Below, one piece after another: positions 1 through 7,202 of a stretch of 64,000 bases of DNA; the first letter of the stretch is position 1; the number at the start of each line of letters is the position of its first letter. This DNA is from Streptomyces ferrugineus. Lineage in GTDB: Bacteria > Actinomycetota > Actinomycetes > Streptomycetales > Streptomycetaceae. The position numbers and the translations under genes were made by a program. The DNA lies in the NCBI RefSeq assembly GCF_015160855.1, contig NZ_CP063373.1, positions 1-64,000 of the forward strand, given 5' to 3'. Below the pieces are notes generated by a model. The model was not told the origin of the DNA. It ran no database searches and worked only from the letters and a program-made list of their open reading frames with translations.

Positions 1-159
1 GTGCGCGAGGAGGTCCGGATCTGGGACCACAAGATCCACCAGTCGCGCCCGGTCCTGCTTCCCCACGAGAAGGGCATCAAGGCACTGCGTCGCTGGTACG
101 CGCAGTTCTATCCGCCGGGCCTTCCCCTCACACAGCCGCGCGACCGCGACCTCGCCTAG
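1..159 (+). CDS. Rieske-type oxygenase, C-terminal end (partial)
   Basis: The open frame runs from the window edge to a TAG and gives 52 residues (EVRIWDHKIHQ..., then RRWYAQFYP). An I-W-[ED]-H-K motif followed about 25 residues later by WYAQFY is what I know from the C-terminal end of Rieske non-heme iron oxygenases of the KshA (3-ketosteroid 9-alpha-hydroxylase) type. The Rieske cluster and mononuclear iron site lie outside the window, so the substrate cannot be judged. The true start is upstream. A GGCGCC hairpin at 163-181 follows the stop and may end the transcript. Confidence 0.55.
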   Translation: MREEVRIWDHKIHQSRPVLLPHEKGIKALRRWYAQFYPPGLPLTQPRDRDLA

Positions 160-162
160 GCG

Positions 163-181
163 GGCGCCCAGGCCCGGCGCC
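163..181 (+). terminator. Short GC hairpin after the Rieske gene
   Basis: GGCGCC at 163-168 pairs with GGCGCC at 176-181 across a 7-nt loop, a few bases after the TAG. There is no U-tract, as is usual in Streptomyces. The rest of the gap to the next gene stop (182-358) holds no gene; it carries two copies of CCGTTCGGCCGA about 42 bp apart. Confidence 0.3.
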
Positions 182-358
182 GCACTCAGCCGTTCGGCCG
201 ACACGACGGCCCGAGGGGCGGGAGGAGCATGGCCGTTCGGCCGAGGTGGGTGGGGGGTGTGGGACGGGAGAGTGGAGTCACGGCGCCCGGCCCGCTCTCT
301 CCCCCCAGACCAGGGCCGGGCGCCCGCTGCGAATCGGCTTGCGGAGGGGTGGTTCCGC

Positions 359-1726
359 TCAGCAGCCGCCGGACGCGGTCGGGGCGCCGATGCCGATCTG
401 GAGGGTGGCCGGGGTCGCGCAGCAGCCGCCGCCGTCGGTGCCGCTCCGGGCGGCGTCGGGGTCGTCGAACAGTCCGGCGCCGCCGCAGACCCCGGTCTCC
501 GGCAGGGTCAACTCCACGCGTTCCGCCGCCTCCTGGTCGCCGGCGATGGCGGCGGTGATGGAGCGGACCTGCTCGTAGCCGGTCATCGCGAGGAAGGTCG
601 GGGCGCGGCCGTAGGACTTCATGCCCACGAGGTAGACGCCCTGCTCCGGGTGGGAGAGTTCGTTCACGCCGTGTGGGTAGACCGTGCCGCAGGAGTGGAC
701 GTTCGGGTCGATCAGCGGGGCCAGTGCGGTCGGGGCCTGGAGTCGCTCGTCCAGGCCGAGGCGGAGCTCGGAGAGGAAGGACAGGTCGGGGCGGAAGCCG
801 GTGAGGACGATGACCTCGTCGACCGGGTCCAGGCGGCGGCCGTCCTCGGACACGAGGACCAGTCGCTCGCCGTCGCGATCCACAGCCTGTGTACGGAAGC
901 CGGTGACCGCGCTCGCGTGGCCGGCCTCGACGGCGGCCTTGGCACGCAGGCCGAGCGCGCCACGGGCCGGGAGCTGGTCGGCCTCGCCGCCGCCGTAGGT
1001 GTTCGCACCGATGCCCCGGCGCAGGATCCACACCGCGTGTGTACCGTCCTCCTCCCTGGCCAGGTCGGCGAGGTGGGCGAGGGCCGTGAAGGCGGAGGCG
1101 CCGGAGCCGACCACCGCGGTGCGCCTGCCCGCGTAACGGGCGCGTACGGCCGGGTCCTTGAGGTCCGGCACGCGGTAGGAGATGTGGTCGGCGGCCGACT
1201 TCTCGCCGAGGGCGGGCAGGCCGTCGGCGCCCGCCGGGCTCGGGACGGACCAGGTGCCGGAGGCGTCGATGACCGCGCGGGCGGTGACGCGCTCCTCGCT
1301 GCCGTCCGCGCCGACGAGGTGCACCGTGAAGGGCTGTTCGTCGCGGCCGGAGTCGACGATCCGGTCGCGACCCGCCCGGGCCACGCCGGTCACCGTCGCG
1401 CCGTAGCGGACCTTGTCGCCGAGGGCGTCGGCGAGCGGCTGGAGGTAGCGCTCGGCCCAGTCGCCGCCCGTCGGGTAGCCGGTCCCGTCGGGGCGCACCC
1501 AGCCGGTGGGGGCGAGCAGCTTCTCGGCGGCGGGGTCGGTGACCTCGGCCCACGGGGAGAACAGGCGCACGTGCGCCCAGTCGCGTACGGCGGTGGCGGC
1601 GGACGGGCCCGCCTCCAGGACCAGCGGTTCGATGTCCCGCTCGATGAGGTGGGCGGCTGCGGCGAGGCCGATCGGGCCTGCGCCGATGACCACGACGGGC
1701 AGCCGGTCGTTGGTGGACGCGCTCAC
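359..1726 (-). CDS. FAD-dependent monooxygenase-like flavoprotein (ArsO-like)
   Basis: A 455-residue flavoprotein. Near the N-terminus it has VVVIGAGPIGLAAAAHL, the GxGxxG dinucleotide-binding motif that binds FAD, and it continues like group B flavin monooxygenases and FAD-dependent NAD(P) oxidoreductases (RTAVVGSGASAFTAL is a second, NADPH-type Rossmann motif near residue 190; TGFRPD lies near the end). The GTG start at 1726 is chosen because AAGGGGA sits 6 nt upstream; longer versions lack a ribosome site. It faces an ArsR gene across about 155 bp with repeated operator-like sequences. In Streptomyces arsenic loci a flavin monooxygenase named ArsO is often found next to arsR, which suggests but does not prove a role in arsenic or thiol redox chemistry. 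No arsenite pump or arsenate reductase is adjacent. Confidence 0.7.
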   Translation of the reverse strand: MSASTNDRLPVVVIGAGPIGLAAAAHLIERDIEPLVLEAGPSAATAVRDWAHVRLFSPWAEVTDPAAEKLLAPTGWVRPDGTGYPTGGDWAERYLQPLADALGDKVRYGATVTGVARAGRDRIVDSGRDEQPFTVHLVGADGSEERVTARAVIDASGTWSVPSPAGADGLPALGEKSAADHISYRVPDLKDPAVRARYAGRRTAVVGSGASAFTALAHLADLAREEDGTHAVWILRRGIGANTYGGGEADQLPARGALGLRAKAAVEAGHASAVTGFRTQAVDRDGERLVLVSEDGRRLDPVDEVIVLTGFRPDLSFLSELRLGLDERLQAPTALAPLIDPNVHSCGTVYPHGVNELSHPEQGVYLVGMKSYGRAPTFLAMTGYEQVRSITAAIAGDQEAAERVELTLPETGVCGGAGLFDDPDAARSGTDGGGCCATPATLQIGIGAPTASGGC

Positions 1727-1743
1727 GACGATTCCCCTTTGCT

Positions 1744-1889
1744 TCGACGTTTGTCGATGGCCTGCTCGGCCAGCATGGCACCTGGTTCGGCGAGCGTCAA
1801 TATAGACATTCATCGAATTCAGCAGCTTGGGGCCCTGGAGGCTCTCTTCCCCGCTGATTCGACGCGTGTCAACATAGACGTATGTCGAA
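1744..1889. promoter_or_regulatory. ArsR operator cluster between divergent genes
   Basis: Two direct copies of GTCAAyATAGACnnnnnTCGAA lie at 1796-1817 and 1868-1889; the second overlaps the ATG of the regulator at 1882. A perfect TCGAC-4-GTCGA inverted repeat sits at 1744-1757, just upstream of the flavoprotein start. ArsR-family dimers bind AT-rich imperfect palindromes of this kind, so these are good candidates for autoregulation and control of the divergent flavoprotein. Confidence 0.55.
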
Positions 1890-2247
1890 CACCGAGGTGC
1901 TGCCGCTGCTGGAACCCGCCCCGGACGAGGCCGTGGCGCCGTGCTGCCCGCCGCTCACCGAGCGCGTGTTCACCGCGGAGGAGGCCGAGACGGCCGCGCG
2001 GATGTTCAAGGCGCTGGGTGATCCGGTGCGGCTGCGGCTGTTCTCCGCGGTCGCCTCGCACGAGGGCGGCGAGGCGTGCGTCTGCGACATCTCCGACGTC
2101 GGCGTCTCCCAGCCGACCGTCTCCCACCACCTGAAGAAGCTCAAGGACGCCGGCCTGCTCACCTCCGAGCGGCGCGGGACCTGGGTGTACTACCGGGTCG
2201 AGCCGTCAGTGCTCGCGGCCATGGGCCGGCTGCTGACCAGGGCCTGA
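1882..2247 (+). CDS. ArsR/SmtB-family metalloregulator
   Basis: A 121-residue winged-helix repressor. It shows the ArsR core: FKALGDPVRLRLFSAV (helix 1-2), CVCDI around residue 62 where As(III) ligands sit in classic ArsR proteins, then the recognition helix QPTVSHHLKKLKDAGLL and the wing RGTWVYYRVEP. A further Cys pair (CCPP) lies near residue 21. These cysteines make arsenite or another soft metal a likely inducer (family knowledge plus inference). The ATG overlaps one of the repeated operator-like motifs and no clear ribosome site precedes it, so a leaderless or very short 5' end is possible. It is divergent from the flavoprotein at 359-1726. Confidence 0.88.
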   Translation: MSNTEVLPLLEPAPDEAVAPCCPPLTERVFTAEEAETAARMFKALGDPVRLRLFSAVASHEGGEACVCDISDVGVSQPTVSHHLKKLKDAGLLTSERRGTWVYYRVEPSVLAAMGRLLTRA

Positions 2248-2261
2248 GGACGGCTCCCGGC

Positions 2262-3323
2262 TCAGAGCGGCTTCTCCGGCCAGTCCAGGAGCCGGGCGCC
2301 GATCACCGCGGTCTGGAGGGTGTAGCGGTGCACGGGGTCGGACGGGTCGGCGCCGGTGAGCTTGTGGATGCGCTCCAGGCGGTAGGTGAAGGCACGCACG
2401 CTCAGCGACAGCCGGCGGGCCGCCTCCGCGGCCACACAGCCGGAGTCGAAGTAGGCGGTGAGGGTGTCCAGGAGCGGGCGCGCCCCGCCCCGGGCCTGGC
2501 GCAGTGGGCCCAGGGCGCTGTGCACGAGGTCCGCCATGGCCTGCCGGTCCCGGGTGAGGACGGGGTAGACGAGGAGGTCGGAGGCGTACAGGACGGGGTC
2601 CTGCAGCTCCAGGCGCTCGGCCAGGTCCAACGCGTTCAGGGCCTGCTCGTAGGACTGGACGACGCCGGCCGCGCCGGGCTGCGAGCGGCCGATCGCCACC
2701 TGTCCGCCCCCGGTGGCGGCGTACGCCTGCTTGGCGAAGTAGGCGAGGACGTCGTCCTGGTCGCCCGGGGCGACGCACACGAGCCGGCCGTCCTTCGTGG
2801 TGAGCAGGATGCTGCGGTCCCCGAACCGGCCTATCAGGGCCCGCTCCACCTCGCGGGGCACGGGGTCGCCCTCCTCGTAGGCGGCGTCGCCGCGCGCCAC
2901 GGCCACCGCGTGCTCGTACGACAGCCGCAGCCCGTAGCGCTCCGCCCGCTGCGCCAGCCGGCCCAGGTCGCTGCGGCCGTACAGCAGGTCGTCGACGAAC
3001 TCGCGCCGGGCGGCCTCCTCCTGGCGTACGGCGAGCCGCTGGGCCCGCTCGTAGCCCTCGGCGAAGGCGTCGAGGGCCTGTGCCACGGCGGCGAGCACGC
3101 TGTCGGTGGTGACGCCGGTCGCCGTCGGCCAGTTGGCCCGGGTCTCGGTCAAGTGGGCGGCCACCAGGGCACGCAGGCCGTGACCGGCCTCCGCGGCCTG
3201 TTCGCCCAGCACCCGGCGTGAGTCGATCTCCTCACGCGTCAGCCGACGACCGGTCGCGGAGGCGTCCGCGAGGATGCCGGCAAACCCGTCCAGGTACTCG
3301 TCGGACACATCCCGCCCCATCAT
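2262..3323 (-). CDS. PucR/CdaR-type helix-turn-helix regulator
   Basis: About 353 residues. The C-terminal 60 residues hold the PucR helix-turn-helix: DSGCVAAEAARRLSLSVRAF followed by TYRLERIHKLTG and a final LQTAVIGARLL helix. The middle (AVAVARGDAAYEEG..., VAIGRSQPGAAGVVQSYEQA) matches the GGDEF-like/CdaR middle region of this family. PucR proteins are usually activators or repressors of catabolic genes; the effector is not evident. Start: ATG at 3323 has GGGGGCC just upstream; an in-frame ATG at 3344 would add seven residues without a ribosome site. It runs convergently with arsR, 14 bp between the stops. Confidence 0.85.
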   Translation of the reverse strand: MMGRDVSDEYLDGFAGILADASATGRRLTREEIDSRRVLGEQAAEAGHGLRALVAAHLTETRANWPTATGVTTDSVLAAVAQALDAFAEGYERAQRLAVRQEEAARREFVDDLLYGRSDLGRLAQRAERYGLRLSYEHAVAVARGDAAYEEGDPVPREVERALIGRFGDRSILLTTKDGRLVCVAPGDQDDVLAYFAKQAYAATGGGQVAIGRSQPGAAGVVQSYEQALNALDLAERLELQDPVLYASDLLVYPVLTRDRQAMADLVHSALGPLRQARGGARPLLDTLTAYFDSGCVAAEAARRLSLSVRAFTYRLERIHKLTGADPSDPVHRYTLQTAVIGARLLDWPEKPL

Positions 3324-3477
3324 GCGCGGCCCCCGGATTCGCATACGTCGTTGGCATTGACGCCCTATTAACGCATCCCCGCGCGGCGGTCGCGTCCGAG
3401 GGCGCCCCTGGCGACATTGCCGTGACCCGGCAGCGTCGGACGCGCGAGAGTGCGCCCCAAGGGGCTGTCAACGGAGC

Positions 3478-3568
3478 GTAAAGAACGTGTACGGTTCCCT
3501 CTGGTGTGCCGGGAAGTCGGGTCGGCGGTCTGTGACAGAAGTCTTTTCGCCGATCGGGGGTGCGGGTC
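3478..3568 (+). promoter_or_regulatory. Antiporter leader element, copy 1
   Basis: The leader contains GTAAAGAACG (3478-3487) and, 15 nt on, a 25-nt block (3503-3527) starting GGTGTGCCGGGAAGTC that recurs with one mismatch upstream of nhaA at 16427-16451. Two mutually exclusive pairings can be drawn: GCCG (3509-3512) with CGGC (3523-3526), and GGTCGGCG (3520-3527) with CGCCGATC (3548-3555), the latter ending against the GGGGG ribosome site. That is the layout expected of an RNA switch controlling translation; ligand unknown. Confidence 0.6.
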
Positions 3569-4819
3569 ATGGTGCTCGTCGTTGTCTTCGGAGTGGCACT
3601 GCTCATCGCGGTGCTGTTGTCCGGTCTCGCCGCCAGGACCGTCCTGTCGACGTCCCTGCTCTTCCTGGTGGGTGGCGCCCTCGTCAGTGACGGGTTCCTC
3701 GGGCTGATCCACATCACCGAGGACAGCGAGATGGTGTCCGTGACGGCCGACCTCGCGCTGTTCGCGGTGCTGTTCACCGACGGCATGCACGTCTCCTTCC
3801 CGAAGCTGCGGGAGAACTGGCGCAACCCCGCCCGCGCCCTCGGGCTCGGCATGCCGCTCGCGTTCATCGGCATGGCCCTGATCACGCACTTCCTGGTGGG
3901 CCTGGACTGGACGACGTCCTTCCTGGTCGGCGCCGTGCTGGCGCCCACCGACCCGGTGTTCGCCTCGGCCATCGTGGGCCGCAAGGAAGTCCCGGCGAAG
4001 CTGCGGCAGTTGCTGAACGTCGAGAGCGGCATCAACGACGGCCTCGCCCTGCCCGTCGTACTCATCCTGATCGCCGCGGCCGGGCCCACCACCGGACACG
4101 CCGAGGCCGACCTCGGGAAGATCGCGCTGGAGCTGGTCCTGGGACTCGTCTTCGGTGTCGTCCTGCCCTTCGTGGTGATCGAGCTCGTACGCTTCCGGCA
4201 CCTGGGCGCGGAGCCGAAGCTCCAGCCGCTGCTGCCGCTGGCGATCGGCGTGATCCTCTACGCCGCCTGCCACCTGACGCACGCCAACCCCTACCTCGCC
4301 GCGTTCTCGGCCGGAGCCGTGATCACCGCCCGCTCCATCGAGGCGAAGGAGGCGTTCGAGCCGCTGGGCGAGGCGCTGGCCGAACTCGCCAAGTTCGCGG
4401 CGCTGCTGGTGTTCGGCGCGCTGCTGACGCCGCAGCTGTTCGGCGAGCTGTCCCTGGGCGGGTACGCGGCCGTCGTCCTGGCCATCGTGCTGATCCGGCC
4501 CGCCTCGCTGCTGCTGTCGCTGCTGGGCACGCGCTTCACCCGGCAGGAGAAGCTGGTCGCGGCCTGGTTCGGGCCCAAGGGCTTCGCGTCCGTGGTGTAC
4601 GGGCTGCTGGTGCTCCAGGCCGGGATCCCGCAGGGCGAGGAGGCGTTCACCCTCATCGCCGTGTGCATCGCCTTCTCGATCATCGCGCACAGCTCCACCG
4701 ACGTACCGATCGCCCGCCTCTTCCACGTCGAGGACCTCGCCGGTGTCGACGGCACCACTCCGGCACCGCGCACCGCCGCGGCGGAGGCGCCCGCCGTACC
4801 GGCACCTGACCGGGGGTAA
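3569..4819 (+). CDS. CPA1-family cation:proton antiporter
   Basis: A 416-residue membrane protein with about 11-12 hydrophobic segments. Landmarks of Na+/H+ exchangers of the CPA1 family are present: GAVLAPTDPVFASAIV near residue 135 and NVESGINDGLALPVVLI near 155, carrying the conserved acidic residues of the ion path, and WFGPKGFASVVYGLLVL near 335. It should exchange Na+ or K+ for H+ at the plasma membrane. The start ATG at 3569 has GGGGG 8 nt upstream; GTG at 3560 falls inside that ribosome site. The next gene, a two-RCK protein, starts 9 bp after the stop, so the two probably form one ion-homeostasis operon. The upstream leader is shared with nhaA. Confidence 0.88.
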   Translation: MVLVVVFGVALLIAVLLSGLAARTVLSTSLLFLVGGALVSDGFLGLIHITEDSEMVSVTADLALFAVLFTDGMHVSFPKLRENWRNPARALGLGMPLAFIGMALITHFLVGLDWTTSFLVGAVLAPTDPVFASAIVGRKEVPAKLRQLLNVESGINDGLALPVVLILIAAAGPTTGHAEADLGKIALELVLGLVFGVVLPFVVIELVRFRHLGAEPKLQPLLPLAIGVILYAACHLTHANPYLAAFSAGAVITARSIEAKEAFEPLGEALAELAKFAALLVFGALLTPQLFGELSLGGYAAVVLAIVLIRPASLLLSLLGTRFTRQEKLVAAWFGPKGFASVVYGLLVLQAGIPQGEEAFTLIAVCIAFSIIAHSSTDVPIARLFHVEDLAGVDGTTPAPRTAAAEAPAVPAPDRG

Positions 4820-4828
4820 CACAACCGT

Positions 4829-6781
4829 ATGGCCCTCATCCCTCAGCCGGCGCGCGGGTTCCCGCAGCCCGGTCACATGATCGTCTGCGGTGACGACGCG
4901 CTCGCCGAACGGCTGGCCGCCGAACTCACCACGGTCTACCGGGAGCGGGTGACCCTCGTCCTACCGCCCGCGCGGCACGCCGATGCCGCCGGGCGGGCCC
5001 GGTCCTGGCCCCTGTCCGGCCCGGTGCAGGCGCTGGTGAGCCGGATGGGAGGGCCGTCCGCCGACGACGGAGCCGACCGGCCCCGAGTGCTGGCGGCCCA
5101 CGAGCTGGACGAGGCCGTCATGGCCGAAGCCGGTGTGCGCGAGGCCGCCGCGATGGCGCTGGTCCATGACGACGACGAGACCAACATCCGTGCCGCGCTG
5201 GCCGCCCGCCGCCTCAACCCGCGTCTGCGCCTGGTCATCCGGCTCTACAACCGCAAGCTCGGCCAGCACCTCGAGGAACTCCTCGACCAGGCCGCCGCGC
5301 TCGCCGTGCCCGGCCTGGACCCGGAGGCGCTGGACACCTCCACGACCGTCCTGTCGGACGCGGACACGGCCGCCCCGGCGCTCGCGGCCACCGCCATCGC
5401 CGGCACCAGCAAAGTCGTCCAGGCCGACGGGCTGCTGCTGCGCGCCGCGGAACGCACCCCGCCCCGCGCCGGCCAGGTCGCCGACCCCGGTCTGTGCACC
5501 CTCGCCCTGCTGTCGTCGACCACGAACGACCCGTCCGGCGAGGAGGGCTCCGACGCCAGCGGCGAGGCGGGGCCGACGCTGCTGCCCGACGAGGACACGG
5601 TGGCCGCCGCCACCGGACGCGGCACCGTGGTCCTGCAGGCCGTCACGCACACCGGCCCGCCGGAGCCGGCGGGGCGGCTGGCGGGCCGGGGAGCGCCGCT
5701 GGGCTCGCTGTTCTCGCGCCGGCTGCGCTGGTCGCTGGCCGGGTTGCTGTCCTGCGTGCTGGGCCTGGCCGTCGCCACCTGGCTGACCACCGAGAACGCC
5801 CATCCGCTGCACGCCGGATACATCACCCTGCTCGACCTCTTCGCGATCAACGACCCGGCGACCGACGACCCCACCGCCCGCCAGGTGCTCCAACTCCTCG
5901 CCGGACTCGCCGGGTTGCTGCTCCTGCCGGTGCTGCTGGCGGCGGTCCTGGAGGCGCTCGGCACCTTCCGCACCGCCTCCGCGCTGCGCCGCCCGCCGCG
6001 CGGCCTGTCCGGCCATGTCGTCCTGCTCGGCCTCGGCAAGGTCGGCACCCGGGTGCTGTCCCGGCTGAAGGAACTCGGCATCCCCGTGGTGTGCGTGGAG
6101 GAGGACCCCGAGGCGCGGGGCATCCCGCTCGCCCGCCGGCTGCGCGTGCCCACGGTCATCGGGGACGTCACCCAGGAAGGCGTCCTGGAGGCCGCCAAGG
6201 TCCATCGCGCGCATGCCCTGCTCGCCCTCACCAGCAGCGACACCACCAACCTGGAAGCCGTGCTGTACGCCCGCTCCGTCGAACCCGGCCTGCGGGTCGC
6301 GCTACGGCTGTACGACGACGACTTCGCCACCGCCGTCCACCGCACCCTGCGCGCCACCCACCCGCAGGCCCTGACCCGCAGCCGCAGCGTCTCCACCCTG
6401 GCCGCGCCCGCCTTCGCCGGGGCCATGATGGGCCGCCAGATCCTCGGCGCCATCCCCGTCGAGCGGCGCGTGCTGCTCTTCGCCGCCCTCGACGTCGCCG
6501 GCCATCCCCAGCTCGAAGGCCGCACCCTCGCCGAGTCGTTCCGCGCCGGCGCCTGGCGCGTCCTGGCCCTCGACACCTCCGCACCGGACGAGCGGATGCC
6601 CGACCTGTCCGCCACCCCCACCCACGACGGCTCCCCCCGACCGACCGGCCTGATCTGGGACATCCACCCCGGCTACGTACTGCGCCCCCAGGACCGCGTG
6701 GTCCTCGCCGCGACCCGCCAGGGCTTGGCCGAACTCCTCGGCCGCCACCCGCACCCGAGCCCTCGGCGCGCGGGTTCGTAG
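4829..6781 (+). CDS. Membrane protein with two RCK (TrkA-N) domains
   Basis: 650 residues. Residues about 10-240 form a divergent TrkA-N/RCK domain (GHMIVCGDDALAERLAAELT). Two hydrophobic helices follow at about 285-310 and 350-385. A second RCK domain begins with GHVVLLGLGKVGTRVLSRLK near 390 and includes TVIGDVTQEGVLEAAKV and ALLALTSSDTTNLEA. The order RCK-TM-TM-RCK resembles a K+-channel subunit, but the stretch between the two helices lacks a TVGYG selectivity filter. It therefore may be a regulatory or ion-transport partner of the antiporter just upstream rather than a classical K+ channel (inference). Stop at 6781 faces a repeat-rich convergent intergenic region. Confidence 0.8.
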   Translation: MALIPQPARGFPQPGHMIVCGDDALAERLAAELTTVYRERVTLVLPPARHADAAGRARSWPLSGPVQALVSRMGGPSADDGADRPRVLAAHELDEAVMAEAGVREAAAMALVHDDDETNIRAALAARRLNPRLRLVIRLYNRKLGQHLEELLDQAAALAVPGLDPEALDTSTTVLSDADTAAPALAATAIAGTSKVVQADGLLLRAAERTPPRAGQVADPGLCTLALLSSTTNDPSGEEGSDASGEAGPTLLPDEDTVAAATGRGTVVLQAVTHTGPPEPAGRLAGRGAPLGSLFSRRLRWSLAGLLSCVLGLAVATWLTTENAHPLHAGYITLLDLFAINDPATDDPTARQVLQLLAGLAGLLLLPVLLAAVLEALGTFRTASALRRPPRGLSGHVVLLGLGKVGTRVLSRLKELGIPVVCVEEDPEARGIPLARRLRVPTVIGDVTQEGVLEAAKVHRAHALLALTSSDTTNLEAVLYARSVEPGLRVALRLYDDDFATAVHRTLRATHPQALTRSRSVSTLAAPAFAGAMMGRQILGAIPVERRVLLFAALDVAGHPQLEGRTLAESFRAGAWRVLALDTSAPDERMPDLSATPTHDGSPRPTGLIWDIHPGYVLRPQDRVVLAATRQGLAELLGRHPHPSPRRAGS

Positions 6782-6838
6782 CACACGGGCGCCGCCCACG
6801 CCGCGGGCGGCGGAGCCAACCACGAGGTGCCGGGACAG

Positions 6839-7202
6839 CCCCGGCACCACCGCGAAACACCGCCCCGACGCCCCACGCCCACACCCGCCACGCCGACCGC
6901 AGGCCCGTGGCACGCGGACGACCATCCCCCCATCAGCACTGCCCCCACCCCGGGGCGGGGAGTGCCACAGGGCAACCACCACGCGCCAGCGCCCCGGCAC
7001 CACCGCGAAACACCGTCCCGACGCCCCACGCCCACACCCGCCACGCCGGCCGCAGGCCCGTGGCACGCGGACGACCATCCCCGCATCAGCACTGCCCCCA
7101 CCCCGGGGCGGGGAGTGCCGCAGGGCAACCACCACGCGCCAGCGCCCCGGCACCACCGCGACGCCCCCGCCGCAGGCCCGTGGCACGCGGGCCGCCGCGG
7201 CC
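6839..7202. repeat. 153-bp tandem repeat in a convergent gap
   Basis: Copies start with CCCCGGCACCACCGCGA at 6839, 6992 and 7145, exactly 153 bp apart; the third is shortened by an internal deletion. The first two are nearly identical. The only frames open through it are long antisense-type frames with biased composition, so I treat it as noncoding. It fills the gap between the plus-strand RCK gene and the minus-strand AAA ATPase gene. Confidence 0.85.
6936..7118. terminator. Repeated palindromic hairpins, probable bidirectional terminator
   Basis: Each full repeat unit holds one near-perfect palindrome of 30 bp centred on CCCCGGGG, with GCACT and AGTGC as outer arms (6936-6965 and 7089-7118). 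A third, different hairpin, CCCGTGCC-CC-GGCACGGG, lies at 7211-7228 inside the 3' end of the ATPase gene. Between converging genes these are natural candidates for termination from both sides. Confidence 0.55.

Noticed and set aside
186..2134. Very long open frames antisense or out of frame to the flavoprotein and arsR
   Set aside because: Typical shadows in high-GC DNA: Arg/Pro/Gly-rich, no ribosome site, no family motifs, and they overlap well-supported genes.
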